64,000 nucleotides of DNA from a virus. Below are positions 16,967 through 24,712 of this stretch, piece by piece (within the stretch, counting starts at the first letter, position 1; each line of letters begins with the position of its first letter). The stretch spans positions 42,638 through 106,637 of the IMG/VR virus record IMGVR_UViG_3300047462_000185. The stretch is one strand, 5' to 3'. Made by a program: the position numbers and the translations under genes. Under the pieces are notes generated by a model. The model was given only the letters and a program-made list of their open reading frames with translations, did no database searches and was not told the DNA's origin.

Positions 16967-17715
16967 AGCCAAAGCCCTTCCCGATCGCGCAGCGCCTGCT
17001 ACCCCTGTTCCAGAAGGGGATGAAGTCGCAATGGCGCGTGCCGATCTCAACCCACGTCGCGGAGTTCACCACGGCGTCGCGCGAGTTCTGGCAGCATGGC
17101 GATTTCGGGCTGGCGCGGCCTGATCCCGGTGATGCGGACCGGATGGGCGAACATTTGCGCGTGCCGTGCAAGCACGAGCACGGCCGCTGCAAGGTCTGCG
17201 ACGAGAAAGGCTGGCCCGAGACGACGCACCGGCTCTACCCACGCATGATGGTCGGCCAGATTCTTTGGATTCAGGAGGCCTGGGGTTACTGGAAAGGCGC
17301 ACCGCTGGCGCCCGGCAAATTCGTCGCCAACCCCAAGACCGGCGAGGCTGCGGTCTGGTCTGTCGACCATAACGGGATTCGCAGCCAGGCCGTGCCGAAA
17401 TGGCGTCCCGGCCCGCAGATGCCGCGCTGGGCCAGCCGCTACACCATGAAGGTGGTCAGCGTTCGCATCGAGCGCTTGCACCACATCACTGAGCAGGATG
17501 CGAGAGCGGAGGGGATGATCCCCTACCAGGGCGGCTGGGTCTGCGGCTTGCCTTGGGATGGTATGCCGCTCGGCAGCGCGGTCGAGGCGTTCCGCTGGCA
17601 ATGGGACTCTTCCAAATCTCCAGGTTTCCGATCGGACCCCTGGGTCGTCAGGATCGAGTGCGACGTTTATCCGGGCAACATCGACAGGATCAAAATACCG
17701 GGCCACACCCCATGA
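16963..17715 (+). CDS. ASCH-like phage protein, 250 aa
   Basis: GTG start overlapping the upstream TGA. The middle carries the pattern GQILWIQEAWGYW...MPRWASRYTMKVVSVRIERL...ITEQDARAEG, which I recognise from ASCH-fold (PUA-related) phage proteins that probably bind RNA or modified nucleic acid. A CKHEH...CKVC motif near residue 75 may bind zinc. Precise role unknown. Confidence 0.75.
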   Translation: MKPKPFPIAQRLLPLFQKGMKSQWRVPISTHVAEFTTASREFWQHGDFGLARPDPGDADRMGEHLRVPCKHEHGRCKVCDEKGWPETTHRLYPRMMVGQILWIQEAWGYWKGAPLAPGKFVANPKTGEAAVWSVDHNGIRSQAVPKWRPGPQMPRWASRYTMKVVSVRIERLHHITEQDARAEGMIPYQGGWVCGLPWDGMPLGSAVEAFRWQWDSSKSPGFRSDPWVVRIECDVYPGNIDRIKIPGHTP

Positions 17716-18056
17716 GCGCATCGTTGGGGCGCATGATGACGGGCGGCAGCAACCCGGCCTCGCAGAAGGCCCGCAAAGAGTGTGACTTCTTCCCGACCCC
17801 GCTGGACGTGACACTTGCGCTGCTGCGCGCCGATCTAGGCCCGAAGTTTTTCAGCACCCTGATCTGGGAACCGTTCGCTGGCGACGGTGCGATCGCCAGC
17901 GTGTTGCGTGCGAGTTGCCATCTGGTGCGCTGCTCTGGCGTCCTGATTTCCTCAGCCTCGGTCGTCCCACAATGGAGGCGCAATGGTGCGTCTGGGACTG
18001 CGACTATTCCGGCCCGACCCGATACGAACCGCTGCGGCGTCCGAGCCGCGCCATAG
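17712..18056 (+). pseudogene. truncated SAM-dependent methyltransferase
   Basis: The first 60 residues are typical of small phage class I methyltransferases: CDFFPTPLDVTLALL then IWEPFAGDGAIASVL (SAM-binding motif I). The catalytic DPP[F/W/Y] motif and the rest of the fold are missing; after residue 65 the sequence becomes Arg/Ser-rich and stops. A small ORF at 17972-18064 (30 aa) fills the 3' part and ends next to the following gene. It looks like a deletion remnant that fused to unrelated sequence. Confidence 0.65.
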
Positions 18057-18065
18057 GAGAGTGAG

Positions 18066-18416
18066 ATGGACGAAGACGCTGAATTCTTCGATCGCTTGGG
18101 CACTTCGACCGGCCCGAAAATGCATGGGGCGCGGGTCAGCGGCATCGAGTGTGCCCAGCCAAGCGGACAGCCACCCTCCACCATGCAGTTGAGCGGCCAT
18201 GATGGCATCCAGCGCTGGGCCAGATCAGGAGACCTGTTCTGGCGGGCCTCGGAAAGTTGCGAAAGTCTGATGCCGGCGTTCTATCGCTTCGACGCTCTGC
18301 CCAACATCGGCCTGGTGGTGAAGCGCACCGCCACGGTATTATGTAGCAACGGGCACCAACTTGCCGATGCGCGAAGGGCGGCCGATCTGCGAAAATCCGG
18401 AGGGAACGTGACGTAG
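18066..18416 (+). CDS. unknown protein, 116 aa
   Basis: Good Shine-Dalgarno AGGAGAGTGAG before the ATG. Soluble, no recognisable motif, ends just before a convergent membrane-protein gene. Composition is less GC-skewed at third positions than neighbours, so it may be a recent acquisition or a fragment. Confidence 0.5.
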   Translation: MDEDAEFFDRLGTSTGPKMHGARVSGIECAQPSGQPPSTMQLSGHDGIQRWARSGDLFWRASESCESLMPAFYRFDALPNIGLVVKRTATVLCSNGHQLADARRAADLRKSGGNVT

Positions 18417-18444
18417 GAGGCGCGCCATGTGGGCGCAGTCCATC

Positions 18445-19236
18445 TTAATCGCCGTATTCGTAGTTGGGATCATCCACGACCTCGAAGCGGCGCGTCTGCC
18501 TGTTATAGCGGCGGCAGAATGCCATATACCTCCGCACGCCAATCCCATCAGCGTATTGAATGTAACCGATGAAATAGACGAATGCTTGCCCAGCGGCGTG
18601 GGCATCGTCCTGCCACTCGCGCAGGCTTTCGGAGTCGAATTGGGCCAATGGAACTCCAGTCCCCGGTTCGACCGTGAGGCTGCCCATAGACGTCTTTTCG
18701 TCGCTGTATTCTGGAATCGGTTCAAGGATTTTGGGGCCAGAGAGTTTGACGGTTGCATTGCTCTCGGTGATCGTTCCTGGAGTTCCGCCTATGTTGGCGA
18801 CGATCCATTCTATTTTGAGCGGCCGTCCTGGGCGGGGTTCTTCCAAGCTGATGCGTTTGACAACGAGCTTTGGTCGAAAGGTTGCGACAAGGGCCTTCTC
18901 GGCCGTGTCGGCCGATTTGAGAGCGGCATTAGCCGCACTGGCGGCGTCTTTCGCGCCAGCCTGGATCAAACTCAACTGCCAGACGAACAGCGCAGCCTGC
19001 CCGATCGCAACGAGGACGAGCGCCAGTGTCAGGGTGGTGATCGGCTCATACGTCGAAGGAGCCCAGAGGGATTCCCCTATCTTCTTGTCGCGATCTACCT
19101 CATTGGGATTTCCGGCGTGTTCACCGTTCGTTGGATAATGAACGGTTCGGACGGCAAAAACAGCCATGACCAAGATACAGACAACGAGGAGCGCGACTAG
19201 CGCGGTCTGCGTCCGTTCGATCTTAGAGGTCTTCAA
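18445..19236 (-). CDS. two-helix membrane protein, about 263 aa
   Basis: Two hydrophobic segments near the N terminus (TALVALLVVCILVMAVFAV, and a second at about residues 75-92), a short coiled-coil-like Ala-rich helix (SAANAALKSADTAEKAL), then a soluble strand-rich domain. This layout is common among unannotated alphaproteobacterial proteins. The start is uncertain: TTG at 19236 (used here) or TTG at 19266, both overlapping the upstream DUF6471 gene. Possibly a superinfection or defence-related moron; that is inference. Confidence 0.7.
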   Translation of the reverse strand: MKTSKIERTQTALVALLVVCILVMAVFAVRTVHYPTNGEHAGNPNEVDRDKKIGESLWAPSTYEPITTLTLALVLVAIGQAALFVWQLSLIQAGAKDAASAANAALKSADTAEKALVATFRPKLVVKRISLEEPRPGRPLKIEWIVANIGGTPGTITESNATVKLSGPKILEPIPEYSDEKTSMGSLTVEPGTGVPLAQFDSESLREWQDDAHAAGQAFVYFIGYIQYADGIGVRRYMAFCRRYNRQTRRFEVVDDPNYEYGD

Positions 19237-19462
19237 GCCTAACCCCGTCCATCCCCAACGCAGCAAGCGTAGCCAGCAAGAAAGTCGCGGTCAGCGTGCC
19301 ACGACTTAGCTTGTTGGTGATCGACGCTTCTGTCTCCTTCAAGCCGTGCTGATCCAGCCGGCGCGCCAGTTCGGCGTAGGTGACGCCCGCCCGCTTCAAC
19401 TCGGCCTTCAAGAACCGGGTGGCCTTATCAGCCAGCTCCTTCTCGGTCGCGGCCAGTCCCAT
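19223..19462 (-). CDS. DUF6471 family protein, 79 aa
   Basis: Matches the DUF6471 pattern: ATRFLKAELKRAGVTYAELARRL, then ETEASITNKLSRGTLTATFLLATLAALG. The fold resembles a small HTH. It is coupled to the downstream membrane protein by overlap, a pairing I know from alphaproteobacterial chromosomes, so the pair is probably a host-derived accessory cassette. Confidence 0.85.
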   Translation of the reverse strand: MGLAATEKELADKATRFLKAELKRAGVTYAELARRLDQHGLKETEASITNKLSRGTLTATFLLATLAALGMDGVRLEDL

Positions 19463-19534
19463 AGCTACCTCTCAAAATCAGCGGCAGCCCATCATATCCG
19501 ATATTTTCCTGTAGACAAAGGCTGCTTGTCCTCT

Positions 19535-19562
19535 CACTATCGGTCGGTACCAACCGATAGTG
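19535..19562. repeat. 10-bp perfect inverted repeat
   Basis: CACTATCGGT and ACCGATAGTG around an 8-base centre, between the divergent DUF6471 and transposase genes. It may be an operator, an overlapping promoter structure or an insertion-element end. Confidence 0.5.
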
Positions 19563-19566
19563 ATAG

Positions 19567-20541
19567 ATGCCTCAGCACTTCCTCCTGTCAGCAAAGGCCC
19601 GGACGCTCTCGCTAGCGTCGGTGCTGCGCATGACGGACGAACAGGCTGAGACGGCCTTCATCCGCATCCGCTGGGCGGCGACCGAAGGCAAGCCGGTGTG
19701 CGTCCATTGCGAGTGCCCGACCGTGTGGGACTGCCGCAAGGCGAATGGCTTGCCCCGCTGGCGCTGCAAGGCGTGCCGCAAGAGCTTCTCAATCACCAGC
19801 GGCACGATCTTCGCTTCCCGTAAGATGCCGCTGCGCAACTACCTCGCGGCCATCGCGATCTTCGTCAACGAGGTCAAGGGCAAGTCGGCGCTGGCGCTGT
19901 CCCGCGATCTCGGGTGCCAATACAAGTCGGCCTACGTCCTTGCGCACAAGCTGCGCGAGGCGATGGCGTCCGAGTTGAAAGGGCTGCGGCTGGGCGGTCC
20001 CGGCCGCGTGGCCGAAGTCGATGGCGGCTACTTCGGCGGCTACGTAAAGCCGTCCAACCGCGTCGAGAACCGCCGTGATCGCCGACTTGCCAAAAACCAG
20101 AACGGCAAGCGCCAGGTGGTCGTCGTGGTCCGCGAGCGCGAAGGCCGCACCCTTCCCGCAGTGTTCAAGTCGGAAAGCGCCGCACTCGGCTTCATCGCCC
20201 GCAGCGTCGCCAAGGACACCCAGATGATGGCCGATGAAGCCCCGTCATGGAACGGGCTGCATGCGCGGTTCGCCATGCAGCGGATCGACCATCAGGCGAT
20301 GTATTCGGACCGGGCCGGGGTCTACACGAACGGAGCCGATCGCCAGGGCGAGACCGAACCGGAGCAGGACAAGGTCTCAGACATCATCGCCGGGCGCGCG
20401 CTGGCCTGTCTCGAACACGTCCGGAAGGTGCGGTTCGGCGAGGCGTCGGCAAATTTCCAGATCTCGGATAGCGACAATCTTCCCCTCATCGTGAATATCA
20501 CGGTCAGCCTCGACCGCAACAAATGGACGCGGCACACCTGA
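19567..20541 (+). CDS. IS1595-family transposase, C-terminal end replaced
   Basis: The N-terminal 245 residues are a clear IS1595-type transposase: zinc ribbon (CVHCEC...CKACRKSFS), TSGTIFASRKMPLRNYL, LSRDLGCQYKSAYVLAHKLREAM, VAEVDGGYFGGY (first catalytic Asp) and MMADEAPSWN (second Asp). After YSDRAGVYTNGA the expected AESFFSRLRRAEIG region with the last catalytic residue is absent and an unrelated 65-residue sequence follows. It is probably inactive. It marks insertion-driven decay of this region. Confidence 0.85.
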   Translation: MPQHFLLSAKARTLSLASVLRMTDEQAETAFIRIRWAATEGKPVCVHCECPTVWDCRKANGLPRWRCKACRKSFSITSGTIFASRKMPLRNYLAAIAIFVNEVKGKSALALSRDLGCQYKSAYVLAHKLREAMASELKGLRLGGPGRVAEVDGGYFGGYVKPSNRVENRRDRRLAKNQNGKRQVVVVVREREGRTLPAVFKSESAALGFIARSVAKDTQMMADEAPSWNGLHARFAMQRIDHQAMYSDRAGVYTNGADRQGETEPEQDKVSDIIAGRALACLEHVRKVRFGEASANFQISDSDNLPLIVNITVSLDRNKWTRHT

Positions 20542-20621
20542 TGTCGTTCTGGGTGGTAAGCGTCATCGTCGCGCCGCTCGCGGCCGAAGTCGCCGCCGCC
20601 TATCTCGACTGCCGACACTGA
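20541..20621 (+). CDS. possible 26-aa hydrophobic peptide
   Basis: ATG overlaps the transposase stop (TGATG). It encodes MSFWVVSVIVAPLAAEV... with one potential membrane segment. There is no independent ribosome site; it may be a remnant. Confidence 0.25.
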   Translation: MSFWVVSVIVAPLAAEVAAAYLDCRH

Positions 20622-20625
20622 GTAG

Positions 20626-21146
20626 TCACTAAACCCCGGACAGGAACATCACATTCTCGTCGCCCCCATCCAGCACTTAGCAGCGATTGAACTGACGGAG
20701 GCGAATGCCGCACTCGTTCGGTGGGGGCATCGCATGGGCGCATGCAGCCGGCCCAACGCCGTCATCTGGCCGCATGGCATGTTCCAGCATGGGGAGTTGG
20801 TGGCCGTGACGATTGGGTCGTCGCTGATCAGAGAGCGGGTGGTTGGAGGCATGACGCGGGAGAACGCGATGGAGTTGGCGAGGCTCTGCGCGGCTCGGAC
20901 CGATCTGTGCCGCGTGATGCTTCGGCTTTGGCGCGAAATGATCTTTCCGGCCTATGGCTACGAGTGGGCAATCAGCTATCAGGACGAGGCGCTGCACTCG
21001 GGCGATACCGCTTTGACGGCTGGGTTGCACTCGGAAGGTCGCGGTCCGGCACCGATAGCCGGAGCGGCCGGAAAGGGCGCAACAAGACGATCTGGGGATG
21101 GCACCCCGACCCTGCCGTGCGGGCCGCGCGGCGATCGACCACCTAA
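20626..21146 (+). pseudogene. frameshifted Mom-like/GNAT DNA-modification gene remnant
   Basis: The frame from 20626 reads ILVAPIQHLAAIELTEANAALVRWGHRM and later AMELARLCAARTDLCRVMLRLWREM...YGYEWAISYQDEALHSGD; the +1 frame continues RYRFDGWVALGRSRSGTD...GRNKTIWGW up to 21146. Joined, they form the Mom-like pattern known from phage adenine-modification (antirestriction) proteins. No start codon precedes the N-terminal part and one or a few bases are missing near 21005. It lies right after the damaged transposase. Confidence 0.6.
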
Positions 21147-21237
21147 CCCCGATCTGATCCTGGAGTTCCGCGCCGGTCAGGGGCGCCGCCGATAGCCGCG
21201 ATTTGACAGCGCTGGCCGGCCCGTTCCAGCGTGGCGC

Positions 21238-21750
21238 ATGCCGTCGTTCCTCGACACGTTCTTCCCGACCAGGCCGGCCCAGGAGCGGCTCGAGCTGCTC
21301 GCCGCGCTCTATGAACCGCTGGGCCGGGAACTGGCCCTGGCCTACGAGAAGCTGGAGGACCAGGCCGCCCTGGAGCGCTCGCTGAGGGCCGCGGCCGACG
21401 CCAGCTTCGCTATTCCGGGCGCTGACATGGAGCGGATCGCCTCGATCAAGATGGCGCGGGTCGAGGCGCGCCTGATGACCCGGCTCGCGGTTCGGAACGT
21501 CCTGATGCGGCGCCTCTGTGCCGCGCTACAGGAGGTTCAGGACTGGCTGGCCGCCAATGTCACGCCCGAGGGCCTGGAGGCCTGGGAGGCGCGCCACGGC
21601 CCGCTGCTCAGCGAAGAAGAGCTAATGGCTCGTTTGGGCGTGCTGCTGGCCGAGGCAGACCAGCGGGACGGATCCGATGCGGCACCCCGTAGTGATCTAC
21701 CACGGCCCATAGATCGGCAAGGCTCCGAATCACATAGACCGGGTGATTGA
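21238..21750 (+). CDS. unknown helical protein, 170 aa
   Basis: Begins MPSFLDTFFPTRPAQERLELL; long amphipathic helices through residue 140, then a low-complexity tail that overlaps the 3' end of the convergent VRR-NUC gene by 143 bases. The tail is probably not conserved. No family recognised. Confidence 0.6.
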   Translation: MPSFLDTFFPTRPAQERLELLAALYEPLGRELALAYEKLEDQAALERSLRAAADASFAIPGADMERIASIKMARVEARLMTRLAVRNVLMRRLCAALQEVQDWLAANVTPEGLEAWEARHGPLLSEEELMARLGVLLAEADQRDGSDAAPRSDLPRPIDRQGSESHRPGD

Positions 21751-22225
21751 GGGCCCGGATCTCGGTGTGGACCTCGCGCTGCCGGGGCTTGAGGTAGGTC
21801 TTCTCTTGGCCCGGGCCGTCGTCGATCTTCACCTCGAGCCAGACGGTGCGGCCGTCGCGTAGCAGCAGCATGAGATCGGGCCAGCCGGCCAGCATGCCCT
21901 CGGCGACGAGAATTCCGATGACGCCTTTACGAGGACCGCCGTTTGGCACCGCGACCAGGAGGGCGTCCCTCTTCGAGACGGCCCGGCGGAAAAAGTCCAC
22001 CATCGCTTGCTGTAGGTTGGATTCGAGGTGCCGGTGCGGCGCGGCCGGCGCCGTCAGTTGAAACTTTAAGTTGTCCTGGGCGAGCCGTTTCTTCGGCTTG
22101 GTGGGCCGCTTCGATATGGGCGGTGCAGAACCACCGGGTCCGTTCGATGTAGTAGGCGGCAGGCTGTCCCAGGCCTGGCGGGCAGAGCCCGAACCAGGCG
22201 TCTCCGCCACAGGTCTCACAAGCAT
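21608..22225 (-). CDS. VRR-NUC domain nuclease
   Basis: The C-terminal 130 residues match the VRR-NUC (PD-(D/E)XK) fold: HLESNLQQAMVDFFRRA, VPNGGPRKGVIGILVAEGMLAGWPDLMLL, VWLEVKIDDG (E-x-K) and LKPRQREVH. These nucleases cut structured DNA in replication or repair. The start is uncertain; ATG 22225 is used, GTG 22285 would add 20 residues. The N-terminal 70 residues are low complexity. Two weak operator-like palindromes overlap its 5' region. Confidence 0.85.
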   Translation of the reverse strand: MLVRPVAETPGSGSARQAWDSLPPTTSNGPGGSAPPISKRPTKPKKRLAQDNLKFQLTAPAAPHRHLESNLQQAMVDFFRRAVSKRDALLVAVPNGGPRKGVIGILVAEGMLAGWPDLMLLLRDGRTVWLEVKIDDGPGQEKTYLKPRQREVHTEIRALNHPVYVIRSLADLWAVVDHYGVPHRIRPAGLPRPAARPNEPLALLR

Positions 22226-22228
22226 GTG
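22215..22228. promoter_or_regulatory. weak operator-like site CTCAC-AAGC-ATGTG
   Basis: One mismatch plus one tolerated change in the left arm; overlaps the proposed VRR-NUC start. Supported mainly by closeness to the repressor locus. Confidence 0.35.
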
Positions 22229-22280
22229 TCGGTTTGTATCGTGATGTGGAACGCGCTTCGATCTTTTGGACCTATGAAAA

Positions 22281-22294
22281 CCCACGAGTGTGTG
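22281..22294. promoter_or_regulatory. weak operator-like site CCCAC-GAGT-GTGTG
   Basis: Two left-arm changes. It lies just beyond the end of the Cro-like gene and before VRR-NUC. Low confidence alone. Confidence 0.3.
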
Positions 22295-22299
22295 CTAAT

Positions 22300-22590
22300 T
22301 TATTTTCGTTGGGTGGCGGCCGTTTCGGGTTTGGGTGCCAGAACGGTGCGCCGCGGGCGTCCCCCGCGTCGTTTGCGAGGCGCGGGGTCAGAGGATGTGG
22401 TTGGAGTGTGCCTTAGGATTCTCTCGAGCTGGGCGATTGTCTCGGGGCGAGGCTTCCAGTCGGGATCGAAAAGGCGGGCGATCGTGTTCTTGTGGAGACC
22501 GGTGATGCCGGCGAGATCGGCGTTTGTTGCTACAAGGCGAGCCGCCGCTGCCCGAATCTGGCTCATCAGCTGATCGATCTGCGATTCCAT
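22300..22590 (-). CDS. Cro-like HTH regulator, 96 aa
   Basis: Start MESQIDQLMSQIRAA at 22590. HTH at about residues 23-45 (NADLAGITGLHKNTIARLF), then a basic C-terminal tail (RKRRGGRPRR). It is divergent from the repressor gene and shares with it a perfect operator palindrome at 22605, the expected arrangement of a lysis-lysogeny switch. An upstream in-frame extension to 22683 would cover the operator and is rejected. Confidence 0.8.
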   Translation of the reverse strand: MESQIDQLMSQIRAAAARLVATNADLAGITGLHKNTIARLFDPDWKPRPETIAQLERILRHTPTTSSDPAPRKRRGGRPRRTVLAPKPETAATQRK

Positions 22591-22604
22591 GCCAACCAAA
22601 AAAA

Positions 22605-22618
22605 CACATTCTAATGTG
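22605..22618. promoter_or_regulatory. switch operator CACAT-TCTA-ATGTG
   Basis: Perfect arms preceded by AAAA, located between the divergent Cro-like and repressor genes. This ties the dispersed palindrome family to the lysogeny regulators. Confidence 0.75.
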
Positions 22619-22654
22619 AATATCAAGAAGTCGAGAAAGAGAGGCTCAGCGCAA

Positions 22655-23392
22655 GTGAGTGCGGCAAAAGACCGGAATCCCATACCATCAGACGGAGAAC
22701 GTCAGCGCGAAGCGCTGCGCCGGATCATGGCTATGAAAAATGTGTCAGCAGCGGAATGGGCCAGGTTGGCTGGCCTGTCGAACGCCAACGCGATCTATAA
22801 CCTCCAGGCGGGCCGGTCCGAGCACCTCTCGGTGCCCGTGCTGCAGAAGCTGGCCAAGGTATTCGAAGATATCGATCTATCCACTGTAACTGGCGAAATT
22901 TCATCCACTCAGCGTAAGATTCGACGCATGACAGTGAAGATGGTTGCGGTCCAAGGGGTGTGGCGTGACCAGGCCGATGCGCCGCTCGACGAGCAATACG
23001 ACATCTCGGTGCCAGACAATGTGGATGGCAGCTTTGCGGTCCGCGTGGTGGGCCAGCACGCCGACGAAATGCTGCCCGACGACAGCCACGTCATCATCGA
23101 GGAAGTGGGTCGCTTCCTGGGCGCGTTCTACTCGGGGATCTGGGTGCTGGTCCGGCGCAACCGGGGCCGCCAGGTCGAGGTGACGTTGCGCACCCTCACC
23201 TCGGACCGAGAGGGCAAGTGGTGGCTCATGGCGCGCAGCAAGTCGCCCGACCAGACCATGCCCAGCGTTCCGGTGCCGTGGCCCTACGAGGGGCAGGTCT
23301 GGTCGGTGGGCAACGAGCGCTACCAGATCATCGGTGTGGCGACGGATGCCGTTCTCTCCCTAATCACGCGCCCGGTCCATATCGTCCGTTAA
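22655..23392 (+). CDS. LexA/CI-like phage repressor, 245 aa
   Basis: GTG start at 22655 is preferred because GAGAGG lies at good spacing and the longer ORF would overlap the operator. HTH at about residues 35-60 (SAAEWARLAGLSNANAIYNL). The C-terminal half has the beta-rich shape of S24 repressors (VRVVGQHADEMLPDDSHVIIEEV...GIWVLVRRN) but the nucleophile motif GDSM is not present, so RecA-stimulated self-cleavage is doubtful. Probably the main repressor acting at the CACAT-N4-ATGTG sites. Confidence 0.8.
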   Translation: MSAAKDRNPIPSDGERQREALRRIMAMKNVSAAEWARLAGLSNANAIYNLQAGRSEHLSVPVLQKLAKVFEDIDLSTVTGEISSTQRKIRRMTVKMVAVQGVWRDQADAPLDEQYDISVPDNVDGSFAVRVVGQHADEMLPDDSHVIIEEVGRFLGAFYSGIWVLVRRNRGRQVEVTLRTLTSDREGKWWLMARSKSPDQTMPSVPVPWPYEGQVWSVGNERYQIIGVATDAVLSLITRPVHIVR

Positions 23393-23408
23393 GGCTACGC
23401 GACACACC

Positions 23409-23430
23409 GGAATATTTTCGGAATATTTTC
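23409..23430. repeat. tandem GGAATATTTTC repeat
   Basis: Two exact 11-bp units right after the repressor gene, followed by GCCGG. A related pair occurs in opposite orientation at 54911-54935. Unusually AT-rich for this genome; function unknown. Confidence 0.55.
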
Positions 23431-23463
23431 GCCGGAATCGGGCGACCGGTTCCCTGCGTTGAC

Positions 23464-23478
23464 AACGGTTTGACCGTT
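23464..23478. promoter_or_regulatory. inverted repeat AACGGT-TTG-ACCGTT
   Basis: Perfect 6-bp arms just upstream of the operator at 23501; possibly a second regulator site for the gene at 23535. Confidence 0.4.
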
Positions 23479-23500
23479 CAATAAACCTCGATCCCTGGGC

Positions 23501-23514
23501 CACACAATCGTGTG
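23501..23514 (+). promoter_or_regulatory. operator palindrome CACAC-AATC-GTGTG
   Basis: Fully symmetric arms with the tolerated C/G variant; 20 bases before the start at 23535. Confidence 0.65.
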
Positions 23515-23534
23515 GTATTTCGGTCGAGATTGCA

Positions 23535-24074
23535 TTGCCCTCGAAACGCAAGCGTCGATATCACCGGGCCACAGCGCGTCACGTGACGCTGAGCCGCGAC
23601 GCGGCCGGCACCCTCTCCCTGTCTCGAGTCGTTCACCCGCCGAAGGAGCGGCGCCAGCACGACGTCGTGGTGCGCCAGGAGCGCATCGGAGAGGGTGGGC
23701 AGCGCCTCATAGCCTCCGCGATCGACAGGCCCACCGCGCTTGACCAGTTGGCCGCGGCCGGCGCGCTGGGCGAGGCAGAGGCAAAGCGGCGCCTTCTGGA
23801 TGCGTCGGATTGGTTCAAGGAGCGGCTCGAGCTGCTCCAGCTGCGCGCCGTCGTCACGGCCGCGTTCGAGCGGCAGGCCAAGGGCGAGCGTGGCATGACG
23901 CCGCGGCAGGTCAGGGCGGACGCCGAGATGAAGCGCCTCGCCAAGGCGATCGGCGCCGAGCCGTTCAACCGGCTGTTCGACCTGCTGGTCTGGGACGTGC
24001 TGCCCCTGGTCGAGCCGCGCCGGCGCGAGACGGTGGAGGCGTTGGACGCAGCGGCGCGCCACCTTAAGCTGTGA
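23535..24074 (+). CDS. unknown helical protein, 179 aa
   Basis: Basic N terminus (MPSKRKRRYHRATARH) followed by an all-helical body (LLDASDWFKERLELLQLRAVV...LFDLLVWDVLPLVEPRRRETVEAL). It has its own operator and a strong terminator about 125 bases downstream, so it is probably a single-gene unit. Size and architecture recall DUF6456-type proteins but I cannot confirm this. Function unknown. Confidence 0.75.
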   Translation: MPSKRKRRYHRATARHVTLSRDAAGTLSLSRVVHPPKERRQHDVVVRQERIGEGGQRLIASAIDRPTALDQLAAAGALGEAEAKRRLLDASDWFKERLELLQLRAVVTAAFERQAKGERGMTPRQVRADAEMKRLAKAIGAEPFNRLFDLLVWDVLPLVEPRRRETVEALDAAARHLKL

Positions 24075-24200
24075 AACGGCTTGACCTGACCCGGCGCTTT
24101 GCTTGACATTGGGGTCTGCCAGAAAAGCGTCTTTGAGGGGTTCGAGGGCGGCCCTCGCCGGTGCAAGCCGGCAGGGTGGACGGAGCGGCGGAAACGACGA

Positions 24201-24234
24201 AACCCCCGCAGGATTGCTCCTGCGGGGGTTTTTG
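24201..24234. terminator. strong rho-independent terminator, bidirectional
   Basis: AACCCCCGCAGGA / TCCTGCGGGGGTT stem with a short loop and T tracts on both strands. It separates the rightward gene at 23535 from the leftward gene ending at 24237. Confidence 0.9.
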
Positions 24235-24236
24235 TC

Positions 24237-24428
24237 TCAGTCGGCAGCGCTGCCGAGCCGGTCGCCCAGGTCGATCACCTCGCCGGCGAGCGGCTCGGGC
24301 GACGGGGACTTGGTGGGCCAGAGCGACATGGCGCCCTTCACCAGCGTATAGGCCGGCGGTGCCAACACGGCACACGCCAGCTCGACGCGGTTGCGGGGCC
24401 GCAACGTGCTCATCATTGAGGTCAGCAT
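24237..24428 (-). CDS. unknown small protein, 63 aa
   Basis: Start MLTSMMSTLRPRNRVEL behind TAGGAGACGACC. Mildly hydrophobic centre, no clear membrane helix. Last gene of the leftward small-gene array, ending at the bidirectional terminator. Confidence 0.7.
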   Translation of the reverse strand: MLTSMMSTLRPRNRVELACAVLAPPAYTLVKGAMSLWPTKSPSPEPLAGEVIDLGDRLGSAAD

Positions 24429-24712
24429 GGTCGTCTCCTATAGGGATTGAGACTTGGCTGGGTCTCGTCAGCCTACGCGCGAGGGCGCGCAGATACCGGG
24501 TCGCATGGGGTGGTTCGGGCGACCACCACACCCCCATGCCTCGCAAATGTGGGCCGAGCATGATCCGGCTCGACGCGGCAGCGCATCATTCGTGCGCACT
24601 TCCTGGTCGCCCAAAGGGTGAAGTCCCGGTTTCAGTGTGTCGGCCGGTCCCGGGGGAACGGGTGGAACCGGCCGACCTGGTCACGCCACCGTCAGGGTCT
24701 CTTGGGCGGTGG
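24429..24712. other. gene-poor stretch with strong hairpin
   Basis: No convincing gene. It holds a 10-bp perfect inverted repeat (GTCGGCCGGT, 24639-24648, and ACCGGCCGAC, 24667-24676) and a smaller CCACCG/CGGTGG repeat; it may be an untranslated leader or a small RNA. Confidence 0.5.
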
